From: Streptomyces sp. NRRL F-2580
Lineage (GTDB): Bacteria; Actinomycetota; Actinomycetes; Streptomycetales; Streptomycetaceae
DNA: 64,000 nt
NCBI RefSeq assembly: GCF_000720115.1
Contig: NZ_JOIR01000003.1
Span: forward strand, 124,001 to 188,000
Direction of reading: 5' to 3'
The stretch's first letter is position 1. Each line of letters starts with the position of its first letter. A program made the position numbers and the translations under genes. The notes beneath the pieces are model-generated. The model was not told the DNA's origin and did no database searches. It worked only from the letters and a program-made list of their open reading frames with translations. Below, in pieces: positions 8,761 through 17,485 of this stretch.

Positions 8761-8989
8761 GGATCGCTACGGCCTCGCGCCGGTGCCGGTCGTTCAGCAC
8801 GGGGGCCTCCCGGCTGCGGTGGTGTGTGGGTGGGGTGCGGCAGACGGGAGGCGCGGGGCGGCCGAGGGCGGGAGGGCGTGTTCCCGCCGAGCGGGAAAGG
8901 CTGTCGGAGCTCCGGGCCGGGGCCGGCCCTGGAGATGCTCGGCCTGGAGCAGCCCGGGCCGGGCGACGCCGAGGCCTGAGCGCGTCGCG
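8761..8989. other. Intergenic sequence without a recognisable gene
   Basis: GC-rich sequence between the ferredoxin remnant and the VOC gene. A short minus-strand frame reading VLNDRHRREAVAIL then stop (about 8757-8801) may be another gene end, but it is too short to assign. I see nothing else in it. Confidence 0.4.
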
Positions 8990-9433
8990 TCACCCGCCCG
9001 CGCTGGGTGGGGCCGCGACGTTCAGCTGCCAGGAGACGCCGAAGCGGTCGTTGACCCAGCCGAACCGGTGGCTGAATCCGTACGAGCCCAGGGGCATCAG
9101 CTCCTGGCCCTGCTCGGCGAGCGCGCCGTAGAGGCGGTCGATCTCGGCCTCGTCCGCGCACTGGACGTACAGCGACACCGCGGGCGTGAAGCCGAACGCG
9201 TGCTTGGCCGGGCTGTCGATGCACATGAACTGCTGGCCGGCCAGGGAGAAGGTCGCGTGCCGTACGGTTACCTCGGGCCCGGCCCCGGGTCCGGTCTCGT
9301 CGGGGCCGTAGCGGCTGAGGGAGAGCACCTCCGCGTCGTCGAAGAGCGAGATGTAGAAGCCCATGGCTTCCTCGGCCCGCCCCTCGAACATCAGGAACGT
9401 GGTGATCTTCTGCGGGGTCGGTGTGACGGCCAT
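8990..9433 (-). CDS. VOC-superfamily protein, PhnB / 3-demethylubiquinone-methyltransferase-like
   Basis: A 147-residue protein of the glyoxalase/bleomycin-resistance (VOC) fold, PhnB-like subgroup (Pfam 3-dmu-9_3-mt). Typical features are KITTFLMFEGRAEEAMGFYISLF at the N-terminus, FMCIDSPAKHAFGFTPAVSL in the middle, and GFSHRFGWVNDRFGVSWQLN at the end. The family name does not establish an activity; members are generally uncharacterised. It ends in PPSAGG. It is a stand-alone gene, separated by about 80 bp from the SDR gene that starts the steroid cluster and on the same strand. Confidence 0.85.
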   Translation of the reverse strand: MAVTPTPQKITTFLMFEGRAEEAMGFYISLFDDAEVLSLSRYGPDETGPGAGPEVTVRHATFSLAGQQFMCIDSPAKHAFGFTPAVSLYVQCADEAEIDRLYGALAEQGQELMPLGSYGFSHRFGWVNDRFGVSWQLNVAAPPSAGG

Positions 9434-9516
9434 CGTCGGTTCGTGTCCCTTCGGCTCGTGTCCCGGACCAGGAACCTTAGCCTCCGCCCCGGCCGCCGGG
9501 ACCGGACCGGCCCCCG

Positions 9517-10428
9517 CTACCGCGCGCCGTACACCGGCAGCGGAGCCTGCGCCGCGGCGAGGAGTTTCAGCGTGGCCTCGCCTGCCTCGGCGGGGGTCCA
9601 GCGGGAGTCACGGTCGGCCGTGGGGCCGGGCCGCCAGCCCTCCATGACCGTGATCCGGCCGCCCTCCGCCTCGAAGACCCGGCCCGTGACCCCGGCCGAG
9701 GCGTCCGAGCCCAGCCACACCACCAACGGGGACACGTTCTCCGGTGCCATCGCGTCGAAGCCGCCCTCCTCCGGGGCGGCCATGGTCTGCGCGAAGGTCT
9801 GCTCCGTCATCCGGGTCCGGGCCGCCGGGGCGATCGCGTTGACCTGGACCCCGTACCGGCCCATCTCCGCCGACGCGACCATGGTGAGGCCGAGGATGCC
9901 GGCCTTGGCCGCGCTGTAGTTGCCCTGGCCGACCGAGCCCAGCAGCCCGGCCCCCGAGGAGGTGTTGACCACCCGGGCCGCGACCTGCCGGCCGGCCTTG
10001 GCCTCCGCCCGCCACCACCGGGCCGCCGCCTTCAGCGGCAGGAAGTGCCCCTTCAGGTGGACGCGCATGACCGCGTCCCAGTCGTCCTCGTCCAGGTTGA
10101 CCAGCATCCGGTCCCGCAGGAACCCGGCGTTGTTGACCAGGGTGTCCAGACGCCCGAACGCGCCGAGCGCCGTCTCCACGAGGGAGGTCGCGCCCCCGGA
10201 GGTCGCGATGTCCCTGCCGTGCGCCACCGCCTCCCCGCCGAGCGCCTCGATCTCGGCGACCACCCGCGCCGCCGGACCGTCCGGCCCGGGCAGCCCGTCC
10301 AGGCCGACGCCCAGGTCGTTGACGACGACCCGCGCCCCCTCGGCCGCGAAGGCCAGCGCATGGGCCCGGCCCAACCCCCGCCCCGCGCCCGTCACGACCA
10401 CGACCCGGCCCTCGCACAGTCCCGCCAT
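9517..10428 (-). CDS. Short-chain dehydrogenase of the steroid (HIP) cluster, Rv3548c-like
   Basis: A 303-residue NAD(P)-dependent SDR. The cofactor motif is TGAGRGLGRA, NNAG follows at the usual spacing, and the catalytic Ser and YSAAK are in NTSSGAGLLGSVGQGNYSAAK. At just over 300 residues with a C-terminal extension, it belongs to the class of mycobacterial Rv3548c in the KstR2 regulon rather than plain FabG (about 245). It probably oxidises a hydroxyacyl-CoA intermediate of steroid C/D-ring degradation. The ATG follows the upstream SDR's stop by one base (TGAGATG), with AAGGAG 7 nt before it, so the two SDRs are translationally coupled. Confidence 0.85.
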   Translation of the reverse strand: MAGLCEGRVVVVTGAGRGLGRAHALAFAAEGARVVVNDLGVGLDGLPGPDGPAARVVAEIEALGGEAVAHGRDIATSGGATSLVETALGAFGRLDTLVNNAGFLRDRMLVNLDEDDWDAVMRVHLKGHFLPLKAAARWWRAEAKAGRQVAARVVNTSSGAGLLGSVGQGNYSAAKAGILGLTMVASAEMGRYGVQVNAIAPAARTRMTEQTFAQTMAAPEEGGFDAMAPENVSPLVVWLGSDASAGVTGRVFEAEGGRITVMEGWRPGPTADRDSRWTPAEAGEATLKLLAAAQAPLPVYGAR

Positions 10429-10429
10429 C

Positions 10430-11194
10430 TCAACTCTCCTTGTTGACAGTTGCCGCATCCAGAAACGCCGGGCGCTCCCCGCCGCCGTGCACCAGCAGGC
10501 TCGCCCCGCTCACGTACGCCGCCCGGCCGGAGGCCAGGAACACCGCGGCCTCCCCCACGTCCGAGGGCTGTGCCAGCCGCCCGAGCGGGACGGTCGCGGC
10601 CACGGCCGCGACCCCGGCCTCGTCCCCGTAGTGCAGGTGCGTCAGCTCGGTCCGCACCATGCCCAGGACCAGCGAGTTCACCCGGACTTCGGGCGCCCAT
10701 TCCACGGCCATGGACCGGGCCAGGTTCTCCAGGCCCGCCTTCGCCGCCCCGTACGCCGCCGTCCCCGGCGAGGGCCGGGTGCCGCTGACGCTGCCGATCA
10801 TCACCACCGACCCGCGGGCCTCCCGCAGCCACGGGTACGCCGCGAGCGAGGCCGTCATCGGCGCCACCAGGTTCAGCCCGACGACCCGCGCGTGGCGTTC
10901 CGCCTCGCCCTCCCCCAGCAGCCGGTACGGGGTGCCGCCGGCGTTGTTGACCAGGCAGTCGAGGCGCCCGTACCGGCTGACGACCGTGCCGAAGAAGTCC
11001 TGTACGGCGGCGGGATCGCGCAGGTCGACGGCGTTGAAGGAGGCCTTCCGGCCATCCGCCGAGACCGGTTCCTCCGGCGGCCGCCGGGCGCAGACGACGA
11101 CGTCCGCGCCGGCCGCGAGGAACGAGCGGGCGATCCCGGCTCCGACGCCCCGGGTTCCTCCGGTGACGACGACGACCCTCCCGTCGAGCTCCAT
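10430..11194 (-). CDS. Short-chain dehydrogenase of the steroid (HIP) cluster, Rv3549c-like
   Basis: A 254-residue classical SDR with TGGTRGVGAGIARSF (cofactor), NNAG, and Ser/Tyr/Lys in IGSVSGTRPSPGTAAYGAAK. It is first of the leftward two-gene operon and diverges from echA20. In Mycobacterium tuberculosis the equivalent pair, Rv3549c and Rv3548c, also diverges from echA20, so position and size support the assignment; the exact substrate is inferred. The start ATG (MELDGRVVVV) is 18 bp from the KstR2-like operator at 11213-11231, which should control both directions. Confidence 0.85.
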   Translation of the reverse strand: MELDGRVVVVTGGTRGVGAGIARSFLAAGADVVVCARRPPEEPVSADGRKASFNAVDLRDPAAVQDFFGTVVSRYGRLDCLVNNAGGTPYRLLGEGEAERHARVVGLNLVAPMTASLAAYPWLREARGSVVMIGSVSGTRPSPGTAAYGAAKAGLENLARSMAVEWAPEVRVNSLVLGMVRTELTHLHYGDEAGVAAVAATVPLGRLAQPSDVGEAAVFLASGRAAYVSGASLLVHGGGERPAFLDAATVNKES

Positions 11195-11212
11195 GGGCTG
11201 CTACCTTCCTCA

Positions 11213-11231
11213 CCTAACAAATGTTTGGTGG
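11213..11231. promoter_or_regulatory. KstR2-like operator between the SDR operon and echA20
   Basis: The sequence cctaacaaatgtttggtgg is an imperfect inverted repeat. It matches the KstR2 consensus AnCAAGnnCTTGnT at most positions (AACAAATGTTTGGT) and is nearly the same as the palindrome at 20897-20916. It sits in the short divergent gap between two KstR2-type transcription units, as expected for repression in both directions by the TetR protein encoded at 19121-19759. Confidence 0.75.
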
Positions 11232-11250
11232 AAAGGTAGCTGATCCGCTC

Positions 11251-12000
11251 ATGGGTGTCTCCACCTCCGGCCCGGACAAGGGCATCGCACTCGTCACAGT
11301 CGACTTCCCGCCCGTCAACGCGCTGCCCGTGCAGGGCTGGTACGACCTCGCCGACGCCCTCCGCGCCGCCGGCCGCGACCCCGAGGTCCGGTGCGTCGTC
11401 CTCGCCGCCGAGGGCCGCGGGTTCAACGCCGGGGTCGACGTCAAGGAGATGCAGCGCGACAGCGGTCACGCCGCCCTCATCGGCGCCAACCGGGGCTGTT
11501 ACGAGGCCTTCGCCGCCGTCTACGAGTGCGAGGTGCCGGTCGTCGCGGCCGTGAACGGGTTCTGCCTGGGCGGCGGCATCGGCCTCGTCGGCAACGCGGA
11601 CGCGATCGTCGCCTCCGACGACGCCGCCTTCGGCCTGCCGGAGCTGGACCGGGGCGCGCTCGGCGCCGCCACCCACCTGGCCCGCCTGGTCCCGCAGCAC
11701 CTGATGCGGGCCCTGTACTACACCTCGCGCACCGCCACCGCCGCCGAACTGCACGCGCACGGCTCGGTCTGGAAGGTGGTCCCGCCGGGCGAACTGCGCG
11801 CCGCCGCCCTGGAACTGGCCGCCGAGATCGCCCGGAAGGACGGCTACCTGATCCGGCTGGCCAAGGCGGCCATCAACGGCATCGACCCCGTGGACGTCCG
11901 CCGCAGCTACCGCTTCGAGCAGGGCTTCACCTTCGAGGCCAACCTCAGCGGAGTGGCCGACCGGGTCCGCGACACCTTCGGGAAGGGAGAGCGCTCATGA
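11251..12000 (+). CDS. echA20: EchA20-type CoA-ring hydrolase of HIP degradation
   Basis: A crotonase-fold protein of 249 residues. In mycobacteria EchA20 hydrolyses the D ring of the HIP-derived CoA ester (HIEC-CoA). Family features are GRGFNAGVDVKEMQ, the oxyanion-hole segment VNGFCLGGGIGLVGNADAIVAS, GLPELDRGALGAATHL, and a C-terminal RRSYRFEQGFTFEANLSGV. The start chosen is ATG 11251 (MGVSTSGPDK). The ATG at 11221 lies inside the operator and gives an atypical N-terminus, so I rejected it. It overlaps ipdA by ATGA, starting an echA20-ipdA-ipdB-ipdC operon. Confidence 0.88.
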   Translation: MGVSTSGPDKGIALVTVDFPPVNALPVQGWYDLADALRAAGRDPEVRCVVLAAEGRGFNAGVDVKEMQRDSGHAALIGANRGCYEAFAAVYECEVPVVAAVNGFCLGGGIGLVGNADAIVASDDAAFGLPELDRGALGAATHLARLVPQHLMRALYYTSRTATAAELHAHGSVWKVVPPGELRAAALELAAEIARKDGYLIRLAKAAINGIDPVDVRRSYRFEQGFTFEANLSGVADRVRDTFGKGERS

Positions 12001-12851
12001 CCGACAAGTCCATGACCCCCGAGGAGGTGGTCGGACAGCTGCGCAGCGGAATGACCGTCGGCATCGGCGGCTGGGGATCCCGGCGCAAGCCCATGGCCCT
12101 GGTGCGGGCACTGCTCCGCTCCGAGATCACCGATCTCACCGTGATCTCGTACGGCGGCCCCGACGTCGGGCTGCTGGCCGCCGCCGGCCGCATCCGCCAC
12201 CTCGTCGCCCCCTTCGCCACCCTCGACTCCATCCCCCTGGAGCCCCACTTCCGGGCCGCCCGCGAGCGCGCCGCCTTCACCCTCACCGAGCTCGACGAGG
12301 CCATGTTCATGTGGGGCCTGCACGCCGCCGCCAACCGGCTCCCCTTCCTCCCCGTCCGCGCCGGCCTCGGCTCCGACGTGATGCGGGTCAACCCCGAGCT
12401 GCGCACGGTCACCTCCCCCTACGCCGACGGCGAGGAGCTCGTCGCCGTCCCCGCGCTGCGGATGGACGCCGCCCTGGTCCACCTGAACCGGGCCGACCGC
12501 CTCGGCAACGCCCAGTACCTGGGCCCGGACCCGTACTTCGACGACCTCTTCTGCGAGGCCGCCGACGCCGCCTACGTCTCCTGCGAGCAGCTCGTCGAGA
12601 GCGCCGAGCTCGCCAACGCCGGCCCCCCGCAGTCCCTGCTCGTCAGCCGCCACTCCGTCACCGGCGTCGTGGAGACCCCGAATGGCGCGCACTTCACCTC
12701 CTGCGTCCCCGACTACGGCCGCGACGAGCCCTTCCAGAAGCTCTACGCGACCACCCCCTGGCCCGAGTTCTCGGCACGCTTCCTCTCCGGGGCGGGCGAG
12801 CACGACTACCAGTCCGCCGTACGGACCTGGCACGAGGAGCAGCAGCCGTGA
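11997..12851 (+). CDS. ipdA: IpdA, CoA-transferase-like C-ring hydrolase alpha subunit
   Basis: A 284-residue class I CoA-transferase-fold protein. With IpdB it forms the heterotetramer that in actinobacteria hydrolyses the last steroid ring (COCHEA-CoA) rather than transferring CoA. The N-terminus MTPEEVVGQLRSGMTVGIGG and the following GWGSRRKPMALVRAL are typical of the alpha subunit. RVNPELRTVTSPYADGEELV and the end VRTWHEEQQP also fit. The start overlaps echA20 by ATGA with GGGAGAG upstream, and the stop overlaps ipdB by GTGA. Confidence 0.9.
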   Translation: MTDKSMTPEEVVGQLRSGMTVGIGGWGSRRKPMALVRALLRSEITDLTVISYGGPDVGLLAAAGRIRHLVAPFATLDSIPLEPHFRAARERAAFTLTELDEAMFMWGLHAAANRLPFLPVRAGLGSDVMRVNPELRTVTSPYADGEELVAVPALRMDAALVHLNRADRLGNAQYLGPDPYFDDLFCEAADAAYVSCEQLVESAELANAGPPQSLLVSRHSVTGVVETPNGAHFTSCVPDYGRDEPFQKLYATTPWPEFSARFLSGAGEHDYQSAVRTWHEEQQP

Positions 12852-13594
12852 CCACCACGCCGCCCACCGCGACCGTCACCCGCGCCGAATACTGCGTGAT
12901 CGCCTGCGCCGAGGCCTGGCGCGACAACGGCGAGGTCCTCGCCAGCCCGATGGGCCTGATCCCCTCCTTCGGGGCCCGGCTCGCGAAGCGGACCTTCTCC
13001 CCCGACCTGCTCCTGACCGACGGCGAGGCCCTGCTCGTCGGCCTCGACGGCACGGCTGAGGGCTGGCTCCCGTACCGGCGCCACCTGACCATGGTCACCG
13101 GCGGGAGGCGGCACGTGATGATGGGCGCCGGCCAGATCGACCGCTTCGGCAACCAGAACATCTCCTGCATCGGCGACTGGGAGCGGCCGGCCCGCCAGCT
13201 CCTCGGGGTGCGCGGGGCCCCCGTCAACACCTTGAACAATCCGGTGAGTTACTGGGTGCCCAAGCACTCCACCCGGGTCTTCGTCGCGCGCGTGGACATG
13301 GTCAGCGGGGTCGGCTACGACCGCGCCGAGGCGGCCGGGGTGACCCGCTTCCACCACCTCCCCCGGGTGGTCAGCGATCTCGGCGTCTTCGACTTCGGCG
13401 GCCCCGGCCACGCGATGCGGCTGGTCTCGGTGCACCCGGGGGTCACCGTAGAGGAGGTCAGGGCGGCCACCGGGTTCGAGCTGGCCGCCGCCGAGGAGGT
13501 CCCGTACACGCGGGAGCCGACGCCGGACGAGCTGCGGCTGATCCGCGAGGTGATCGACCCCGAGGGGCTGCGCGAGCGCGAAGTGCGGGGCTGA
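12848..13594 (+). CDS. ipdB: IpdB, CoA-transferase-like C-ring hydrolase beta subunit
   Basis: A 248-residue partner of IpdA. The beta-subunit features visible are TRAEYCVIACAEAWRDNGEV, HLTMVTGGRRHVMMGAGQID, and RFGNQNISCIGDWERP. The canonical catalytic Glu of true class I CoA-transferases is not obvious here, which agrees with a hydrolase role. The GTG start overlaps the ipdA stop, implying coupled synthesis of the two subunits in equal amounts. The stop is 5 bp before ipdC. Confidence 0.9.
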   Translation: MTTTPPTATVTRAEYCVIACAEAWRDNGEVLASPMGLIPSFGARLAKRTFSPDLLLTDGEALLVGLDGTAEGWLPYRRHLTMVTGGRRHVMMGAGQIDRFGNQNISCIGDWERPARQLLGVRGAPVNTLNNPVSYWVPKHSTRVFVARVDMVSGVGYDRAEAAGVTRFHHLPRVVSDLGVFDFGGPGHAMRLVSVHPGVTVEEVRAATGFELAAAEEVPYTREPTPDELRLIREVIDPEGLREREVRG

Positions 13595-13598
13595 TCCG

Positions 13599-14672
13599 AT
13601 GGAGACGGCATTCACCAAGCTGGTCGGCGTCGAGCACCCGATCGTGCAGACCGGCATGGGCTGGGTCGCCGGCCCCCGCCTGGTGTCGGGCGCGGCGAAC
13701 GCGGGGGCGCTGGGGATCCTGGCCTCGGCGACGATGACCATGGACCAGCTGCGGTCGGCGGTCCACGAGGTCAAGTCCCGCGTCCCGGAGGGAACTCCCT
13801 TCGGGGTCAACCTGCGCGCGGACGCCGGGGACGCGGCCGAGCGCGCCCAGCTGATCATCGACGAGGGGGTGCGGGTCGCCTCCTTCGCACTCGCGCCCTC
13901 CAAGGAGCTGATCGGGCGGCTCAAGGAGGCGGGCGTGGTCGTCATCCCCTCGATCGGGGCCCGGCGGCACGCCGAGAAGGTCGCGGCCTGGGGCGCCGAC
14001 GCGGTGATCGTCCAGGGCGGCGAGGGCGGCGGGCACACCGGGGACGTGGCCACGACCGTGCTGCTACCCCAGGTGGTGGACGCCGTGGACATCCCGGTGG
14101 TCGCGGCGGGCGGCTTCAGCGACGGCCGCGGACTGGTCGCGGCCCTGTCGTACGGGGCCGCGGGCATCGCCATGGGCACCCGGTTCCTGCTGACCTCGGA
14201 CTCCACCGTCCCGGACGCCGTGAAGGCCGAGTACCTGAGGGCCACGGTCAAGGACGTCACCGTCACCACCGCCGTGGACGGGCTGCCGCACCGGATGCTG
14301 CGCACCGCGCTGGTCGACTCCCTGGAGCGGGCGGGCCGCACCCGGGCACTGGCCCGGGCGGTCCGGCACGCGGCCGGCTTCCGGAAGCTGTCGGGGCTGA
14401 GCTGGCCGCAGATGGTCCGCGACGGCCTCGCGATGAAACACGGCAAGGACCTGTCCTGGAGCCAGGTCCTGCTCGCCGCGAACACCCCCATGCTCCTCAA
14501 GGCGTCCATGGTCGAGGGCCGTACGGACCTCGGCGTCATGGCATCGGGCCAGGTCGCGGGGGTGATCGACGATCTCCCGTCCTGCGCGGAGCTCGTCTCC
14601 CGCGTCATGGCCGAGGCACAACAGGCACTCGAAGCACTGCACTCGCTCCGCACCCTGCCACCACCAGGGTGA
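13599..14672 (+). CDS. ipdC: IpdC, flavin-dependent enzyme of HIP degradation
   Basis: A 357-residue TIM-barrel flavoprotein of the nitronate monooxygenase/2-nitropropane-dioxygenase-like family. In mycobacteria the equivalent gene (Rv3553) follows ipdB and is needed for HIP-derived 5-OH-HIC-CoA metabolism. Signatures are HPIVQTGMGWVAGPRLVSGAANAGALGIL at the start, the FMN-phosphate segment ADAVIVQGGEGGGHTG (about residues 130-147), and VVAAGGFSDGRGLVAALSYGAAGIAMGTRFL. The ATG lies 4 bp after the ipdB stop. The operon probably ends here, as the next gene is unrelated. Confidence 0.88.
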   Translation: METAFTKLVGVEHPIVQTGMGWVAGPRLVSGAANAGALGILASATMTMDQLRSAVHEVKSRVPEGTPFGVNLRADAGDAAERAQLIIDEGVRVASFALAPSKELIGRLKEAGVVVIPSIGARRHAEKVAAWGADAVIVQGGEGGGHTGDVATTVLLPQVVDAVDIPVVAAGGFSDGRGLVAALSYGAAGIAMGTRFLLTSDSTVPDAVKAEYLRATVKDVTVTTAVDGLPHRMLRTALVDSLERAGRTRALARAVRHAAGFRKLSGLSWPQMVRDGLAMKHGKDLSWSQVLLAANTPMLLKASMVEGRTDLGVMASGQVAGVIDDLPSCAELVSRVMAEAQQALEALHSLRTLPPPG

Positions 14673-14702
14673 TCCCCCTTCTCCGTCACAGGAGTCGCCT
14701 CC

Positions 14703-15635
14703 ATGAGCCGTGCCCGCATCCGCCTGGCGAGAGCGGCGGCCGCCGCCGCTCTCGCCATCGGGACCCTGCCCGCCTCCGCGTACGCGGCGGCGCCCGGAGC
14801 CGGGGTCAGCGCCCGGCACCACCAGGCCCAGCCCCAAGCAGAAACGATTCGCCAGATCTCCCTCCAGGGCGCCGTCAACGTCCGTGACATCGGCGGCTAC
14901 CGCACCTGGACCGGCGGCGAGGTCCGCCAGGGACTCGTCTACCGCTCCGACGCACTGAGCAAGCTGACCGACGCCGACGTCACCACCGTCTCCGGTCTCG
15001 GCCTCACGAAGGTCGTCGATTTCCGCATCCCCATGGAGCTCCAGTACGACGGCGCCGACCGGCTGCCGTCCGGGCTCACCGCCACCTCGCGCCCGGTCAG
15101 TGACCTGGGCCTCTACGGAACCCTCGTCGACGCGATCGCCAGTGGCGACCCCGTCACGCAGGAGCAGATGCTCGGCGGCGGCCGCGCCGAGGCCTACGTG
15201 CGCGACATCTACCGGACGTTCGTGACCGGCCCCGAGAACCGGGTGCAGTTCGCGGCGACCCTGCGGGAGCTCGCGGACGGCGGCCAGGGCCCGGTCCTCT
15301 ACCACTGCACGTCCGGCAAGGACCGGACCGGCTGGATGAGTTACGTCCTGCTGCGCGCGCTGGCCGTCCCCGAGGACACCGCCGAGCGCGACTACCTGGC
15401 GTCGAACACCTTCCGCGCCGCCTACGACGCCCGGCTGCGGGCGGGCCTCAAGCAGTCGGGGCGCATGCAGAACCCCGACCTGCTGATCCCGCTCCAGGAG
15501 GTCCGCCAGGACTACCTGGACGCGGCGACGGCGCGGATGGAGGCGGACTACGGCAGCTTCTACGGTTACCTGACCGAGGGCCTCGGCCTGGACCTGTGGA
15601 CGCTGGCGAAGCTCCAGAACAAGCTGGTCCGCTAG
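14703..15635 (+). CDS. Secreted tyrosine-protein phosphatase
   Basis: A 310-residue secreted protein-tyrosine/lipid phosphatase (Y_phosphatase3 family). A signal peptide is clear: MSRARIRLARAA, an Ala-rich core, then AYA/A. The family motif NVRDIGGYRT follows, then YRSDAL, and the CX5R P-loop HCTSGKDRTG (about residue 200) with the nucleophilic Cys and the Arg. It sits 30 bp after ipdC on the same strand and could be read through from that operon, but its function looks unrelated. A perfect terminator follows 7 bp after the stop. Confidence 0.88.
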   Translation: MSRARIRLARAAAAAALAIGTLPASAYAAAPGAGVSARHHQAQPQAETIRQISLQGAVNVRDIGGYRTWTGGEVRQGLVYRSDALSKLTDADVTTVSGLGLTKVVDFRIPMELQYDGADRLPSGLTATSRPVSDLGLYGTLVDAIASGDPVTQEQMLGGGRAEAYVRDIYRTFVTGPENRVQFAATLRELADGGQGPVLYHCTSGKDRTGWMSYVLLRALAVPEDTAERDYLASNTFRAAYDARLRAGLKQSGRMQNPDLLIPLQEVRQDYLDAATARMEADYGSFYGYLTEGLGLDLWTLAKLQNKLVR

Positions 15636-15642
15636 CGGACAG

Positions 15643-15683
15643 CACGACGCCGGGCAGTGCGCGAAGCACTGCCCGGCGTCGTG
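15643..15683. terminator. Perfect 18-bp bidirectional terminator
   Basis: The arms 15643-15660 and 15666-15683 (cacgacgccgggcagtgc and its exact complement) enclose the 5-nt loop gcgaa. It lies between the convergent phosphatase and DEAD-box helicase genes and can serve both. Confidence 0.9.
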
Positions 15684-15696
15684 GTCACCGTGTACG

Positions 15697-17385
15697 TCAG
15701 ACCGCGCGGCGGCGGCCCTGCCCGCCCGATCCGACGCGGCTGCGCGCCGAAGCCGCGGCCGCACCGCCGGAGGCCGCGCCGCCACCGGTACGCCGGCCGC
15801 GCTCGCCGGAGCCGGCCGCCGCGCCGCCGCCCTGACCGCCGCGGCGGGCCTGGCCCGACCCGGCGGCCGCCGGGGCCTGCCCGGAGGCACCGCCACCGGA
15901 ACGGCGGCCGCGACCGCCGGCCGCCGGCTGGGCGCCGCCCGTGGCGGAGCCGGTGCGCGGCCCGCCCGAACGGCGGCGCGAGCCGGAGCCCGAACCGGAG
16001 CCGGAGCCGTTGCGCGGCTTCGGCGGGGTCGGCTGCGGCACGTCCAGCACCACCGGGATGCCCGAGGGCTCCTTGGCGCCGGTCAGCCGGGACAGCTCCT
16101 CGTCGGAGGACTTGATCTGCGCGGTGCGCGGGGAGATCCCGGCGTCCGACATCAGACGGGTCATGTCCCGCTTCTGGTCGGGCAGCACCAGGGTGACCAC
16201 GCTGCCGGACTCGCCGGCACGGGCGGTACGGCCGCCGCGGTGCAGGTAGTCCTTGTGGTCGGTGGGCGGGTCCACGTTGACGACGAGGTCGAGGTCGTCG
16301 ATGTGGATGCCGCGCGCGGCGACGTTCGTCGCCACCAGCGCGGTGACCTCGCCCGTCTTGAACCAGTCCAGGGTGCGGTTGCGCTGCGGCTGGGAGCGGC
16401 CGCCGTGCAGGCCGGAGGCGCGGACGCCGTCCGCGAGGAGCTTCTTGACCATGCGGTCGACCCCGCGCTTGGTGTCCACGAACATGATCACCCGGCCGTC
16501 GCGAGCGGCTATACGCGTCGCCACGGCCTTCTTGTCGGTCTCGTCCATGACGTACAGGACGTGGTGCTCCATCGTGCTGACCGCGCCGGCGGACGGGTCG
16601 ACGGAGAAGGCGACCGGGTCGTGCAGGAACATCTTGACGAGTTTGTCGATGTTCTTGTCGAGCGTCGCCGAGAAGAGCATGGTCTGGCCCTCGGGCCGCA
16701 CCTGCTTGAGCAGCGCGGTGACCTGCGGCATGAAGCCCATGTCGGTCATCTGGTCGGCCTCGTCGAGGACGGTGATGCCCACCTGCGAGAGGTCGGCGTC
16801 ACCGCGGTCGATGAGGTCCTTCAGACGGCCGGGGGTGGCGACGAGCACCTCGGAGCCGCGGCGCAGGGCGCCGGACTGACGGTTGATCGACATGCCGCCG
16901 ACGACGGTCGCGATGCGCAGGTTGACGGCCGTGGCGTACGGGGAAAGGGCGTCGGTGACCTGCTGCGCGAGCTCACGGGTCGGTACGAGGACCAGCGCGA
17001 GCGGCTGCTTCGGCTGCGCGCGGTGGCCGGCGGTACGGGCCAGCAGCGCCAGGCCGAAGGCCAGCGTCTTGCCGGAGCCGGTGCGGCCGCGGCCGAGCAG
17101 GTCACGGGCGGCGAGCGAGTTCGGCAGCGTCGCGGCCTGGATCGGGAACGGCTCGGTGACGCCCTGGGCGGCGAGGGTCTTCAGCAGCGCCTCGGGCATG
17201 TCCATGTCCTCGAACGCGGCGACCGGCGGGAGCGCCGGGGTCAGCGGTTCGGGCATGGTGAATTCCTGCGGCCTGGCAACGGGGGCGGACTTCTGCCGTC
17301 CCGCACCAGCCTTCGGACGTCCCTGGGCCGCGCCTCGGCCCCGGGTGGGGCGGCGGCTGGGTCGTGCGGAGCTGGAGCTGGTCAT
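15697..17385 (-). CDS. DEAD-box ATP-dependent RNA helicase
   Basis: A 562-residue RNA helicase. The motifs run in order: Q motif PFPIQAATLP, Walker A GRTGSGKT, PTRELAQQ, TPGR, DEAD, SAT, then in domain 2 FVDTKRGVDRMVKKL, ATNVAARGIH and HRGGRTARAG. An Arg/Lys/Ser/Pro-rich N-terminus of about 60 residues and a long Gly/Arg/Ser-rich C-terminus (from about residue 455) are RNA-binding tails as in RhlE-like actinobacterial helicases. The start has AGGAGG about 10 nt upstream. It lies directly downstream of a cold-shock gene on the same strand, which suggests a role in RNA unfolding in the cold. Confidence 0.93.
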   Translation of the reverse strand: MTSSSSARPSRRPTRGRGAAQGRPKAGAGRQKSAPVARPQEFTMPEPLTPALPPVAAFEDMDMPEALLKTLAAQGVTEPFPIQAATLPNSLAARDLLGRGRTGSGKTLAFGLALLARTAGHRAQPKQPLALVLVPTRELAQQVTDALSPYATAVNLRIATVVGGMSINRQSGALRRGSEVLVATPGRLKDLIDRGDADLSQVGITVLDEADQMTDMGFMPQVTALLKQVRPEGQTMLFSATLDKNIDKLVKMFLHDPVAFSVDPSAGAVSTMEHHVLYVMDETDKKAVATRIAARDGRVIMFVDTKRGVDRMVKKLLADGVRASGLHGGRSQPQRNRTLDWFKTGEVTALVATNVAARGIHIDDLDLVVNVDPPTDHKDYLHRGGRTARAGESGSVVTLVLPDQKRDMTRLMSDAGISPRTAQIKSSDEELSRLTGAKEPSGIPVVLDVPQPTPPKPRNGSGSGSGSGSRRRSGGPRTGSATGGAQPAAGGRGRRSGGGASGQAPAAAGSGQARRGGQGGGAAAGSGERGRRTGGGAASGGAAAASARSRVGSGGQGRRRAV

Positions 17386-17440
17386 GCGGAAATGCCCTCC
17401 TGAAACCGGCAGGTACAACAAGGTCGAAACAGCAGACAAG

Positions 17441-17472
17441 CCGGGGTCCGCACCTCACGGTGCGGACCCCGG
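17441..17472 (-). terminator. 14-bp terminator after the cold-shock gene
   Basis: A perfect stem, 17441-17454 with 17459-17472 (ccggggtccgcacc and its complement), closes a 4-nt loop. It lies 14 bp past the cold-shock stop codon and separates that gene from the helicase. Confidence 0.85.
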
Positions 17473-17485
17473 CAAGCTGAAATAC

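Noticed and set aside
11221..11250. ATG at 11221 as start of echA20
   Set aside because: It lies within the KstR2-like operator and adds 10 atypical residues. The ATG at 11251 gives the family N-terminus.
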